From: Faecimorpha stercoravium
GTDB taxonomy: Bacteria; Bacillota; Clostridia; Lachnospirales; Bianqueaceae
DNA: 64,000 bases
Assembly: GCA_018712555.1 (NCBI GenBank)
Contig: DVGT01000001.1
Coordinates: 1-64,000 of the forward strand
Reading direction: 5' to 3'
Part shown: one piece after another, positions 15,643-24,275 of the stretch
Position numbering within the stretch: the stretch's first letter is position 1
Layout: each line of letters starts with the position of its first letter
Notes under the pieces: model-generated
What the model was told of the DNA's origin: nothing
The model's input: only the letters and a program-made list of their open reading frames with translations
Databases searched by the model: none
Made by a program: the position numbers and the translations under genes

Positions 15643-16749
15643 CTATATCAGTCTCAGCTGTTCCGGCTCTGCCAGATATTCCTGTATTTTACGAAAAGCC
15701 GTTGGAATCATCAGCTCCCGCTGCTTGTCCACATCGGCCCAGCACCATTCTGCGGAATCTTCGGGCAGATCGGCTGCGCTGATCTCATAGACCTGCATCT
15801 TCCAATGGCGATGGGTAAAAACATGTTCTGTCTCGAAGAGATAGAAAACCGGGTGTATCTCCAGATTCCATTCTCGCCAGAAGGCTTCTCTCATTTCTTC
15901 TGGGGAGGATGCATCTACGCCCGGATATTCCCACAGCCCGCCCAGGAGGCCGCCCTCTTTACGCCGATGCATCAGGACTTCCAACCGGCCGCTTCCCGGC
16001 TGTTTTCTCTCCAGAATCCCAATATAGCGGCATACCACCTTTTGCGCCTTCTGCTTCTTCCGCACAGGCAGGGTCTCGGTCAGATCCAGGGCCAGCGCCC
16101 GGCAATCCTCCCGCAGCGGGCACTTTTCGCATCGGGGCGCCTTGGGGATACAGACCATGGCCCCCAGTTCCATGAGTGCCTGGGTATACGCGCAGGGGCC
16201 CTTTTCATAGCTTGTACTCTCTGGGATGTGTTCTATAACCCGCCTCGTGATCTGGCGCTTGGCTTTTGTATCCAGGATATCCTCTCCATAAGCGTACAGA
16301 CGCGCGATCACACGCAGTACATTTCCATCGACTGCGGCCGCTGGCTGATTATAGGCGATGCTGCAGATGGCGCCCGCAGTATAATCGCCAATGCCCGAGA
16401 GGCTGCGGATTTCCTCATATGTCGTGGGAAACCCACCCCGATCTACGATCTGCCCTGCCGCCTTATGCAGGTTCCGTGCCCTGGAATAATATCCTAGCCC
16501 TTCCCAGTCCTTCAACACCTGATCCAATGGCGCCGCTGCCAGTCGGTGTACCGTCGGAAAATCCTCCATAAAACGGGCATAATAACTCCGAACGGCTTCC
16601 ACGCGCGTCTGCTGCAGCATGATCTCCGACACCCATATCTTATAGGGATCCCGCGTGTTTCTCCAGGGCAAGTCACGATGTCCCCGGTTATACCACGCAA
16701 TCAGACGATCCTGCCAATCCTCCCTGGGATACAATCGTTCCTCCGGCAT
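15643..16749 (-). CDS. mutY: A/G-specific adenine glycosylase
   Basis: A 368-residue enzyme that removes adenine mispaired with 8-oxoguanine. Visible are SEIMLQQTRVEAV with the catalytic Glu, the helix-hairpin-helix SLSGIGDYTAGAI, the catalytic Asp in AVDGNVLRV, the 4Fe-4S cysteines (C-x6-C-x2-C-x5-C in CIPKAPRCEKCPLREDC) and a C-terminal NUDIX-like domain (LLGGLWEYPG, HVFTHRHWKM) that recognises 8-oxoG. ATG 16749 has AGGAGG 10 nt upstream and begins 62 bases inside the end of mnmA, an unusually long overlap. Last gene of the nifS-GH51-mnmA unit. Confidence 0.95.
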   Translation of the reverse strand: MPEERLYPREDWQDRLIAWYNRGHRDLPWRNTRDPYKIWVSEIMLQQTRVEAVRSYYARFMEDFPTVHRLAAAPLDQVLKDWEGLGYYSRARNLHKAAGQIVDRGGFPTTYEEIRSLSGIGDYTAGAICSIAYNQPAAAVDGNVLRVIARLYAYGEDILDTKAKRQITRRVIEHIPESTSYEKGPCAYTQALMELGAMVCIPKAPRCEKCPLREDCRALALDLTETLPVRKKQKAQKVVCRYIGILERKQPGSGRLEVLMHRRKEGGLLGGLWEYPGVDASSPEEMREAFWREWNLEIHPVFYLFETEHVFTHRHWKMQVYEISAADLPEDSAEWCWADVDKQRELMIPTAFRKIQEYLAEPEQLRLI

Positions 16750-17764
16750 ATATATAATCCTCCTGATAAAATACCACACCCTGTCCCGGCGTGATGGCTC
16801 GCTGCGGCACGTCGAATTCGAATCGGGCTCGTCCATCCGCCTCCATCCATAAATGTCCCGGCGCCGGCTGATGACTGTACCGAATCTGTGCTGTAAGCGG
16901 AATCCCTTCTCCTTCTGGAATCGTTTCTACCGCCATGGGACGGATCTCTTCTGCCCACAGTGTCCCAGCAAGGGTTTCTTCATTCGTCCCCAGCACGACC
17001 TCATTGGTTTCCGGCCGCAGCGCCAGCACAAACGCAGGACGTCCCAGGGCGATGCCCAGCCCCTTTCTCTGTCCTACTGTATACCGCCACAGGCCCTGAT
17101 GTTCTCCCAGCACATGTCCCGCCGTGTCCACAAAATGTCCCTTCGGCATGATTCTGCCCGTGTATTCTTCTAAGAACTTCACATAGTCCTGATCCGGTAT
17201 AAAACAGATCTCCTGGCTATCCGGCTTACTGGCCACCGGAAGCCCTAACTCCCGCGCGATCTTCCGCACATCCTCTTTACCATACTGCGCCAATGGCATA
17301 CGGGTACGGCGCAGCTGATCCTGGCTCAGTCCATACAGCACGTAGGTCTGATCCTTTCCTCCCCGACTCCTCTTCAGCGTATACCGCCCATTGGGCAGCG
17401 TACAGATCTCCGTGTAATGCCCGGTTGCCACCAGATCGACCCCTGCACGCTGTGCCCAGCCCAGCAAGGACTCCCACTTCACCAGACGATTACAGACAAT
17501 ACAGGGGTTGGGCGTCCTTCCTTTCTCATAGCTTGCCGCAAAGACATCCATCACATACCGGCGAAATTCCTCGCGGAAGTCGACGACATCATACGGAATG
17601 CCAAGAAACGACGCGACGCCGGCAGCATCGGCAATGGTTTCTTCCGAAACACTGCCCGTCTGCATCGTGACGCCCATGACATCATACCCCTGTTCCTTCA
17701 GAAGATAGGCCGCCACCGAAGAATCCACTCCGCCAGACATGCCGATCACGATTTTTTCACTCAA
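16688..17764 (-). CDS. mnmA: tRNA-specific 2-thiouridylase
   Basis: A 358-residue ATP-pyrophosphatase that puts sulfur on U34 of Lys, Glu and Gln tRNAs. The P-loop SGGVDSS is at residues 10-16; the catalytic cysteines lie in PNPCIVCNR and SQEICF; GHYTE and the C-terminal beta-barrel (TVGQRKGLG) are in place. Sulfur comes from the cysteine desulfurase encoded three genes upstream on the same strand. The start overlaps the DUF6171-like gene by 8 bases. Confidence 0.97.
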   Translation of the reverse strand: MSEKIVIGMSGGVDSSVAAYLLKEQGYDVMGVTMQTGSVSEETIADAAGVASFLGIPYDVVDFREEFRRYVMDVFAASYEKGRTPNPCIVCNRLVKWESLLGWAQRAGVDLVATGHYTEICTLPNGRYTLKRSRGGKDQTYVLYGLSQDQLRRTRMPLAQYGKEDVRKIARELGLPVASKPDSQEICFIPDQDYVKFLEEYTGRIMPKGHFVDTAGHVLGEHQGLWRYTVGQRKGLGIALGRPAFVLALRPETNEVVLGTNEETLAGTLWAEEIRPMAVETIPEGEGIPLTAQIRYSHQPAPGHLWMEADGRARFEFDVPQRAITPGQGVVFYQEDYIYAGGTIVSQGGLAGSSDCVV

Positions 17765-18023
17765 TTTGTTCCTCCATCCACTGATTTTTATAGGGACACC
17801 GACTGTCTATCAGCCGCGCCCGCAACACCACATAACAGCCGCACATCCGGCAGGTGCCATCCCCCAGCCGCTCCCGGCATCCGGCACAGACCGTAAGTCT
17901 CCTCGCATACTCCTTCTCCGGACAGAGCCGGTCTGAGGCGACGCTCTCCAGACGCCGCAAGGCCTCCTCCACATAGGCATCCACAGAGAAGCCGAGCATC
18001 TCGCAGATCCGACATCTCTCCAT
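17757..18023 (-). CDS. Small cysteine-rich DUF6171-like protein
   Basis: An 88-residue protein with CRICEML near the start and CAGCRERLGDGTCRMCGCYV followed by CPY in the second half, a likely zinc ribbon. I connect it with the small Lachnospiraceae family DUF6171, often next to mnmA; no function is known. The gene sits between GH51 and mnmA and overlaps mnmA by 8 bases, so it is co-translated with the thiolase. A role in sulfur or zinc handling would be a guess. Confidence 0.78.
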   Translation of the reverse strand: MERCRICEMLGFSVDAYVEEALRRLESVASDRLCPEKEYARRLTVCAGCRERLGDGTCRMCGCYVVLRARLIDSRCPYKNQWMEEQIE

Positions 18024-18024
18024 C

Positions 18025-19485
18025 TTACGCCAGATGCAGAGCCGTCACACTCTTCGGCGGCAGGGTCAGACGCACGGTGTCCCCTGTCAGATCGGCGGGT
18101 AGAGCCCGGGGCTGAATGCGCTCCGGCTCTTCGAATGTGTTGTGCTCGTCCATCACTTCGGCAGTCAGCACCTGCGCTTCCGCCTTCGTGAAGACGCCGC
18201 CCCGCAGACAGATTTCCATAGGAGCCGGATTTTCCAGATCCATGTTACAAAATGTGATGAGCACCTTGCCATCCTTGATAGACGCCGAAGCCGTGACGGA
18301 TGCCATATCCTGTACCTCCGGCACATCCTGCATCCAGGTATCCAGCTTCTGTGCATCCTGATGGTCGCGATACATGCAGAAAACGTGATACGTAGGTGTC
18401 AGGATCATCTTCTCTCCCTCTGTCAGGATCACGGACTGCAGTACGTTCACCAGCTGTGCAATATTGGCCATGCGTACCCGCTCGCAGTGCTGATTGAAGA
18501 TATTCAGATTGATACCTGCTACCAGCGCGTCCCGCAGCGAGTTCTGTTGATAGAGGAATCCCGGGTTTGTTCCTTCCTCACACAGATGCCACATCCCCCA
18601 CTCATCCACCAGAAGGCCGATCCGGCGCTCCGGATCATACTGATCCATGATCTTGCTGTGGCGTGTGATAAGCGTATCCATGTACTGTGTTTTCTGCATC
18701 GTATCGTACCACTCCTGCGCCGAGAATCCCAGTGCGTGGGTTTTCTTCCTCCAGGGACCGGGCACCGTATAATAATGCAGTGAAATGCCATCCATCATGT
18801 CCGCCGCTCTCTCCATGAGAACTTCCATCCAATGATAATCATCCGTATTGGGCCCGCAGGCGATCCGATAGATCTTGTTATCGCCGAAATTGCGCACATA
18901 TGTGGCATAACGCCGATACTCGTCCGCATAATACTCAGGGCGCATATGTCCGCCGCACCCCCAGTTTTCATTGCCAATCCCGAAATATTTGATCTTCCAG
19001 GGCTCCTCCCTTCCGTTCTCCCGCCGTTTGTTGGACATCGGAGAGATCCCGTCAAAGGTCATGTACTCCGCCCACTGCTGCATCTCCCGCACCGTGCCGC
19101 TGCCCAGGTTCCCATTGATGTAGGGTTCCGCGCCGATCAGCTCGCAAAATCGCAGGAACTCATGCGTGCCAAAGGAATTATCCTCCGTGACACCGCCCCA
19201 GTGGGTATTGACCATGCAAGGACGGGATTCCTTAGGGCCGATCCCGTCCTCCCAGTGATATTCATCGGCAAAGCATCCGCCGGGCCACCGCAGCACGGGA
19301 ATGCGCATGCGGCGCAGCGCCTCGATCACATCGAGCCGCATCCCCTCCACGTTGGGAATGTCCGAATCCTCGCCCACATAGATTCCCCCATAGATGCAGC
19401 GTCCCAGATGCTCCGAGAAGTGTCCGTAGATATTCTTATCAATGGTTTCCTTAGGACAGTCCGTGTTTACAATCAGTTTTGTCAT
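18025..19485 (-). CDS. Intracellular alpha-L-arabinofuranosidase, GH51
   Basis: A 486-residue enzyme without a signal peptide that releases arabinose from arabino-oligosaccharides in the cytoplasm. The family segments IYGHFSEHLGRCIYGGIYVG, RWPGGCFADEYHWEDGIGP, the acid/base Glu in GIGNENWGCGG and the nucleophile Glu in LVDEWGMWH are present. ATG 19485 with AAGGAGG at the usual distance; it begins 16 bases after the cysteine desulfurase stop. Its place inside a tRNA-thiolation/repair operon is unusual because no other arabinose gene is near. Confidence 0.95.
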   Translation of the reverse strand: MTKLIVNTDCPKETIDKNIYGHFSEHLGRCIYGGIYVGEDSDIPNVEGMRLDVIEALRRMRIPVLRWPGGCFADEYHWEDGIGPKESRPCMVNTHWGGVTEDNSFGTHEFLRFCELIGAEPYINGNLGSGTVREMQQWAEYMTFDGISPMSNKRRENGREEPWKIKYFGIGNENWGCGGHMRPEYYADEYRRYATYVRNFGDNKIYRIACGPNTDDYHWMEVLMERAADMMDGISLHYYTVPGPWRKKTHALGFSAQEWYDTMQKTQYMDTLITRHSKIMDQYDPERRIGLLVDEWGMWHLCEEGTNPGFLYQQNSLRDALVAGINLNIFNQHCERVRMANIAQLVNVLQSVILTEGEKMILTPTYHVFCMYRDHQDAQKLDTWMQDVPEVQDMASVTASASIKDGKVLITFCNMDLENPAPMEICLRGGVFTKAEAQVLTAEVMDEHNTFEEPERIQPRALPADLTGDTVRLTLPPKSVTALHLA

Positions 19486-19501
19486 TGGTGTTTCCTCCTT
19501 T

Positions 19502-20698
19502 TTATCCTGTATATCCCATCCTGGCCAGCTTGCGCATGTAGCCGGGAGGCATGCTGCGCAAACGTTCCACATGGATCTTGAGCTGTTTTACGATATAATC
19601 CACGTCCTCACGCGTGTTTTCTCGGCCCAGTGTCAGACGCAGAGAACTGAAGGCCTCTTCCGGACTGCGTCCCATGGCCATGAGTACGTGGGATGGCGCT
19701 GTTTGCCCCGTGGTACAGGCGGATCCGGTAGAAGCGGCAATCCCCGAAAGATCCAGGCAGAGCAGCAGTTCTTCTCCGTCCACCCCTGCGAAGCTGAAAT
19801 TCGTATGACCCGGCAGACGATTCTCGACGGGTCCATTCAATAGCGTATCTGGAATCTCTGTCAGCACGCGCTCGATCAGACGGTCTCTGAGCGCCGTAAG
19901 CCTTTTCGCGTGTCGGGGCAGATCTTCGCACGCGAGCCGCAGCGCCTCGCCCATGCCCACGATGCCGGCCACATTTTCGGTTCCCGCACGCATGCCTCGC
20001 TCCTGCGCGCCGCCATCCAGGAAAGAGGGCATCTGGACTCCCTTTCGAATGTACAGACATCCCACCCCCTTCGGCCCATAAAACTTGTGGGCGCTTAAGG
20101 ATAAGAGATCCGCTCCCAGGTCTGTTACATCCAGCGGGAGATGGCCCGCCGCCTGCACCGCATCCACATGCAGTAGAATTCCCCGGGGACGCAGTATATC
20201 TCGAATATTGGCAATGGGCTCCAGGGTTCCCACCTCATTATTCGCCATCATGACACTCACCAGAATCGTATCCGACCGCAGGGCCCGTTCCAGCGCCGCC
20301 AGCTGCACACACCCCTCTCCATCCACCGGCAGATAGGTCACCGTATACCCCTGCCTCTCCAGGTGCGCACAGGCATGAAGCACGGCATGGTGTTCTACGG
20401 CTGTCGTGATGATATGCCGGCCCCTGCTGGCATACTGCTCTGCCACGCCTTTGATCGCCCAATTATCGGATTCTGTACCGCAGGATGTAAAGAAAATCTC
20501 TTCCGGCTGTGCCGAAAGGCACTCCGCCACCTGTTTTCTGGCCTCCTCCACAGCTTCTCTGCTCCTGCGGCCGATTCGATAGAGACTCGACGCATTCCCG
20601 TACTCCCCCTGTAAGTAGGGCATCATCTTATGAAGAACACGGGGATCCAGCCTCGTGGTAGCGGAATGATCCGCATAGACCAGACGTTCTGCTCTCAC
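19502..20698 (-). CDS. Cysteine desulfurase (NifS/IscS type)
   Basis: A 398-residue PLP enzyme that mobilises sulfur from cysteine. VYADHSATTRLDP opens the fold; AVEHHAVLHA, HVDAVQAAGH and SLSAHKFYGPKG (PLP lysine) follow; the active-site cysteine is in STGSACTTG on the flexible loop typical of class I enzymes. The start is GTG 20698, preceded by AAAGGGAG at 7 nt. Upstream of mnmA in the same operon, it is the probable dedicated sulfur donor (as in YrvO-MnmA pairs). GH51 and DUF6171-like genes lie between. Confidence 0.93.
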   Translation of the reverse strand: MRAERLVYADHSATTRLDPRVLHKMMPYLQGEYGNASSLYRIGRRSREAVEEARKQVAECLSAQPEEIFFTSCGTESDNWAIKGVAEQYASRGRHIITTAVEHHAVLHACAHLERQGYTVTYLPVDGEGCVQLAALERALRSDTILVSVMMANNEVGTLEPIANIRDILRPRGILLHVDAVQAAGHLPLDVTDLGADLLSLSAHKFYGPKGVGCLYIRKGVQMPSFLDGGAQERGMRAGTENVAGIVGMGEALRLACEDLPRHAKRLTALRDRLIERVLTEIPDTLLNGPVENRLPGHTNFSFAGVDGEELLLCLDLSGIAASTGSACTTGQTAPSHVLMAMGRSPEEAFSSLRLTLGRENTREDVDYIVKQLKIHVERLRSMPPGYMRKLARMGYTG

Positions 20699-20786
20699 CT
20701 TCCCACTCCCTTTCTGCCGGAATTTGGTACTTCTTCTCCCTTCTCCGGAATAGAATACCTTGAACCTATTTTTGGAGGATCCTCTC

Positions 20787-22181
20787 TTGAAGAAAAATAC
20801 CGCCGTTACCGGCACTCTCATTCTCGCTGCGGCAGGTCTTACGACACGCCTGATTGGATTCATATACCGCATTCTGATGTCAAGGTGGATCGGCTCCGAA
20901 GGCATGGGGCTCTTCGGCCTGATCTCCCCTGTCTATTCTTTTGCCTTCACACTTTGCGGCTCCGGAACCTACATGGCGATTTCCAAACTGGTGGCAGAGG
21001 CCCGTTCCGACCGGGAAGCCGCTCGTCTACTTCTGCCCAGTCTGTTTCTTACCGTGAGCCTGGGAACCGCTGCCACACTGACATTACAGTTTCTGGCCGA
21101 TCCTCTGGGCCATGGACTCTTAGGCGATATCCGCACGATCCGTCCTCTGCGTCTCATCAGTCTGGCCCTGCCCTTCTGTGCTGCGGGGAACTGCTTTAAA
21201 GCCTATTTTCTGGGCGTTCGCCGCATGGGCATTCCCGCCGCAAGCCAGATTTTGGAACAGCTTCTGCGGATGGGCGTAATCGGTGGATTGGCCCTTTACC
21301 TCTCTCCCGATGACCTGGAAGCCGCCTGCCTCATTGTCGTACTGGGCAACGTGGCCGGCGAACTCTTCTCCTGTCTCTTGACAGCCGCAGCCTATGGTAT
21401 TGTATGTAAAAAACAGGGCAGAGGTTCCTCACAGGGAACGGGCGGCTCGATTCTCCGCAGACTCCTCCCCATTGCCTTTCCCTTGACCGTCAACAGAACC
21501 ATCAGTTCCGGACTCTCCGGATTCGAAAACATCATCATTCCCAAGGTACTCGTTCGCTCCGGCATGAGCTCTTCCGTAGCCCTCTCTGCCTATGGAGAAT
21601 TGAATGGCATGGCTTTTCCTATCGTCTTCTTTCCCACCCTTTTGACCGGCGCGCTCTCCAGCAACCTGCTTCCGATTGTCTCCTCCACACACGCCTCCGG
21701 CTCCTACTATCGTCTGCAGCGTGTCATTGAACAGTCGCTGCGCCTGACCCTGTACATGGGCGTCTTCTTTGGGCTACTTTTTGCCCTCAGCGGAGAGTGG
21801 CTGGGCGCCGTGTTGTATGACAGCGCCTCCGCCGGCCATTATATCGTACTTCTCTCGATCGTCTGCCCCTTCTTCTATCTGCAGTCGGTTCTGGGCGGAC
21901 TGATGAATGGACTGGATCTGCAGAATGACTCTCTGGTGCATACGGTCGTCTGCGATGGAATCCGGATTCTGATCCTTCTTTTTGTGGTTCCCAGCTACGG
22001 CTTTACTGCCTTCATTGCTGGACTCCTGGGTACCAATATCCTTCTTTCTCTCCTGAACCTGGGCTCCGTACTTCGCGTCGCTCCTGTCAAAATCCGGATT
22101 CTCAAACTGCTGCGGCCGCCCAGCCTCTCCTCTCTCCGGCAGTTCTTACCCGTCCACACCCGCCAGAGCCGCAAGCGGTGA
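20787..22181 (+). CDS. SpoVB/MurJ-like polysaccharide flippase
   Basis: A 464-residue membrane protein of about 14 helices in the MVF superfamily. LTTRLIGFIYRILMSRWIGS near the N-terminus, GLISPVYSFAFTLC and LGVRRMGIPAASQILEQLLR are typical of the SpoVB branch, which handles lipid-linked cell-wall or spore-cortex precursors. The start is taken as TTG 20787 with GGAGG 8 nt upstream; the longer TTG at 20760 lacks a site. It diverges from the desulfurase operon and its last 36 bases overlap the convergent coiled-coil gene. Confidence 0.88.
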   Translation: MKKNTAVTGTLILAAAGLTTRLIGFIYRILMSRWIGSEGMGLFGLISPVYSFAFTLCGSGTYMAISKLVAEARSDREAARLLLPSLFLTVSLGTAATLTLQFLADPLGHGLLGDIRTIRPLRLISLALPFCAAGNCFKAYFLGVRRMGIPAASQILEQLLRMGVIGGLALYLSPDDLEAACLIVVLGNVAGELFSCLLTAAAYGIVCKKQGRGSSQGTGGSILRRLLPIAFPLTVNRTISSGLSGFENIIIPKVLVRSGMSSSVALSAYGELNGMAFPIVFFPTLLTGALSSNLLPIVSSTHASGSYYRLQRVIEQSLRLTLYMGVFFGLLFALSGEWLGAVLYDSASAGHYIVLLSIVCPFFYLQSVLGGLMNGLDLQNDSLVHTVVCDGIRILILLFVVPSYGFTAFIAGLLGTNILLSLLNLGSVLRVAPVKIRILKLLRPPSLSSLRQFLPVHTRQSRKR

Positions 22182-22634
22182 GATGAAGGTCTCCAGATCC
22201 TGAATCGCCTGTGACAGTCCTTCCAGATCCACCTCCGCAATCCCCTGCGCCGCTCCGGACAATGCCTCTCCCGTACTCTTCACCACCGCGGACAGTTCCT
22301 CAATCTGCGCTGTCAGGTCAATCCCCGCTAACTGCGTACTGATGCTGTCCATGTTATTCACAACGATCTGCACGTCTTTGATGACACTCTGCAGGTTCTC
22401 CACCACCTTGGCATCATTCAGTTGTCTTGTGATCTCATTCATGCTCATGGAAAACTCCTGCACCCTCTCCAGCGTCTCCTCCATCTGTGGCTCCAGCTGG
22501 GAGGTGCTGTCATTCCATAGGAAAAAGAGACATCCTACCAGGATGACCACCATCAAAAGCAAACCGTTTTGCAGCATGAGCCGACGGTTCTGAGACTGCA
22601 GCAGCTGCACCACCTGTTTTTCTGATTGCTCCAT
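22146..22634 (-). CDS. Single-helix membrane protein with coiled-coil ectodomain
   Basis: A 162-residue protein of unknown function: about 25 polar residues, a membrane helix (LLLMVVILVGCLFFLW), then long amphipathic helices rich in Glu, Gln and Leu resembling the spacer helices of chemoreceptors but without a signalling tip. ATG 22634 has GGAGGG at 8 nt. It is convergent with and overlaps the flippase gene by 36 bases. The promoter contains an inverted repeat over the -10 box. Confidence 0.7.
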   Translation of the reverse strand: MEQSEKQVVQLLQSQNRRLMLQNGLLLMVVILVGCLFFLWNDSTSQLEPQMEETLERVQEFSMSMNEITRQLNDAKVVENLQSVIKDVQIVVNNMDSISTQLAGIDLTAQIEELSAVVKSTGEALSGAAQGIAEVDLEGLSQAIQDLETFISPLAALAGVDG

Positions 22635-22694
22635 TGCATCGTCCCTCCACTTTTTATTCTTATCATCCTCCTCTTTCGTAACGGTATACAAAAA

Positions 22695-22737
22695 GCCTGT
22701 ATACGCTGATTATATCATATACAGGCAGTGCCTTCAA
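22695..22737 (-). promoter_or_regulatory. Promoter with inverted repeat over the -10 box
   Basis: Minus strand: TTGAAG (22732-22737), 17-base spacer, TATAAT (22709-22714). GCCTGTATA (22695-22703) and TATACAGGC (22718-22726) form a perfect 9-bp inverted repeat enclosing the -10 box; downstream T-residues mean the transcript's 5' end could also fold as a hairpin. Likely operator or early attenuator. Confidence 0.65.
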
Positions 22738-22820
22738 TATGTATGCGCCAGGGATTTTCTCCTGTGTAAAGTCGTTGTAAAATCTGACGAAAGCGGTTGA
22801 CATCCATCCTAAAATAAGGA

Positions 22821-22875
22821 TTGCAATTCTGGACAATGCGTGTTATAATAGACGAAAAATAGTTGATGGTTCAAC
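22821..22875 (+). promoter_or_regulatory. Promoter and possible operator of the first marR gene
   Basis: TTGCAA (22821-22826), 17-base spacer, TATAAT (22844-22849). Just downstream GTTGA/TCAAC (22862-22875) is a small palindrome that could be an autoregulatory MarR site. Confidence 0.65.
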
Positions 22876-22892
22876 CACAGAAAAGAGGTAAT

Positions 22893-23360
22893 ATGATGGA
22901 TCCGAGCAAACGAAAGATTACGAAGATTGCACGGAATGCGGCGAATTTCTCCCAACGTCAGCTGAATCAGTATGGTCTTGGCACCAGTGAATACGACGTC
23001 TTGCATTGCGTCCGCAAGCATCCGGGCATGAGCCAGCAGGAAATCTGCGAGGAGCTGGGCATGGAAAAGAGCGCATTGGCTCATTGTGTTGCCAATCTTG
23101 AGGATAAGGGGTTTATTCGGCGGGAAATCGATCCTTCTGATAAACGGCGAAAATGTCTGTATGCGGAAGAGAAAGCGGAGCTCTTTAAGGGAGAACGAGT
23201 CATCCTGGAGGCGGATTTCTACGGTTGGCTGATGGAGGATATTCCCCAGGAAGATCTAAATGTCTTTCTTCGTGTATTGGACACTATCTACCAGAAGTCC
23301 AAGGCGGCCAAGCGCGAGAAATATCAAAACATCATTATTTCAGATGATGAAGATGTATAA
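22893..23360 (+). CDS. MarR-family transcriptional regulator
   Basis: A 155-residue winged-helix regulator: YDVLHCVRKHPGMSQQEICE and EKSALAHCVANLEDKGFIRR form the recognition helices, followed by the wing EIDPSDKRRKCLY, and long helices for dimerisation. ATG 22893 (or 22896) follows AAGAGGT. It stands alone between its own promoter and a strong terminator, so target genes are not adjacent; the small palindrome in its leader suggests self-repression. Confidence 0.9.
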   Translation: MMDPSKRKITKIARNAANFSQRQLNQYGLGTSEYDVLHCVRKHPGMSQQEICEELGMEKSALAHCVANLEDKGFIRREIDPSDKRRKCLYAEEKAELFKGERVILEADFYGWLMEDIPQEDLNVFLRVLDTIYQKSKAAKREKYQNIIISDDEDV

Positions 23361-23366
23361 TAATCA

Positions 23367-23416
23367 GGGGCTCCGAGAGTCATGCGTTGCGGCATGATTC
23401 CCGGAGTCCCCCTTTT
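23367..23416 (+). terminator. Rho-independent terminator of marR
   Basis: GGGG-TCCG-GA-TCATGC pairs with GCATGA-TC-CGGA-CCCC with small mismatches, followed by TTTT. Confidence 0.85.
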
Positions 23417-23474
23417 ATGATCCCCGCTTAGCTGTTCTGCCTGTCGATTTCATTTGCACTATAAATTTCCGAAA

Positions 23475-23663
23475 TCAATCCATATTTATTTCAGAATAAT
23501 AAGGATCAATGGAAACTTCAAATGGAAGACGTTTTTCCCGAATCATTTTCTTAGCCAACATCGTAACAGCCGTCGACATAGAAAGTCCTAACTCATCACA
23601 AATTTTGTCAAACTCATGTTTTAGTGTATCATCCATTCTCACACTGACTGTTGTCTGCGCCAT
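23475..23663 (-). CDS. RelB/DinJ-family antitoxin, short and without toxin
   Basis: A 62-residue ribbon-helix-helix protein: TTVSVRMDDTLKHEFDKICD, LGLSMSTAVTMLAKKM and PFEVSIDP are the DinJ/RelB signature. ATG 23663 has AAGGAG 9 nt upstream. Family members normally continue 20-30 residues past the SIDPYYSE motif to bind a YafQ/RelE toxin; this one stops after INMD, and only a terminator follows. It may be a truncated remnant or a stand-alone repressor. Confidence 0.82.
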   Translation of the reverse strand: MAQTTVSVRMDDTLKHEFDKICDELGLSMSTAVTMLAKKMIREKRLPFEVSIDPYYSEINMD

Positions 23664-23705
23664 CCTGCATTTCTCCTTTTTTACATTGTAATGCATTGTT
23701 TATAC

Positions 23706-23816
23706 GTTGTCGGCATGTCATGCTGTAAAAATGCCACGTCTACTATACCACATCAAGACTTCCATCGGAGTTTAATGCTAAAGGGCGGCAAACTCCAAGC
23801 GTGACCCAAGCCACGT
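23706..23816 (-). repeat. Degenerate copy of the two-hairpin leader element
   Basis: Between the second marR and the relB-like gene. GGAGTTT (23767-23773) pairs with AAACTCC (23790-23796) around GGGCGGC; GCGTGAC/GCCACGT follows (23799-23816). A second piece with TATAGT then ACGTGGCAT (23712-23747) resembles the start of the element at 46291. Compare 28670-28743 and 46217-46291. Confidence 0.6.
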
Positions 23817-23819
23817 CCT

Positions 23820-24239
23820 TTATCGTATTCCCCAATGCTGCTGTAACCGCTGCAGCATATCCAGCAATCTATCCCGCTCCTCCGAAGACAGCGGTTGAAA
23901 CATCTCCTCCAGGCCCTGTTCCCAGTGCGCGTCAATCTCCTGCGCCCGCGCACGGCCCGCCTCTGTAAGCTGAATATCCGTATTTCTCTTATCGAGTGGA
24001 TTGCGACTTCGGATGATCAGGCCCTCTGCCTCGATCTTCCCCAGGATCTCACTAAGAGACCCCGACTGAATGTCTGTCATGTCCAGGAGCTCTTTCTGCG
24101 TGATCCCTTCATGGCGTCCCAGGATGGACAGGATCCGATTCTGACTGGCCTTGCCGCCCGCTCTCGTCCATATAAAGTGTCCGCATCGGCGCATCTGCGT
24201 CCAGAGTCGCTCTTCACGACTCAGTTCCGTCCCTTGCAT
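23820..24239 (-). CDS. MarR-family transcriptional regulator
   Basis: A 139-residue winged-helix protein: QNRILSILGRHEGITQKELL, IQSGSLSEILGKIEAEGLI and RNPLDKRNTDIQLTEAGRA are the DNA-binding helices and wing. ATG 24239 is preceded by GAGGAGGG. It sits downstream of dgt on the same strand but has its own consensus promoter. No exporter or other obvious target is adjacent. Confidence 0.9.
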   Translation of the reverse strand: MQGTELSREERLWTQMRRCGHFIWTRAGGKASQNRILSILGRHEGITQKELLDMTDIQSGSLSEILGKIEAEGLIIRSRNPLDKRNTDIQLTEAGRARAQEIDAHWEQGLEEMFQPLSSEERDRLLDMLQRLQQHWGIR

Positions 24240-24275
24240 GATCCGTCCCTCCTCTCGTATCATATTCTATCATGT

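Noticed and set aside
15499..16497. 332-codon frame on the plus strand opposite mutY
   Set aside because: Runs across the IS remnant and antisense to an intact mutY; no recognisable domain.
16750..16836. Longer mutY start at 16836
   Set aside because: The extra residues do not resemble MutY and there is a strong AGGAGG before ATG 16749.
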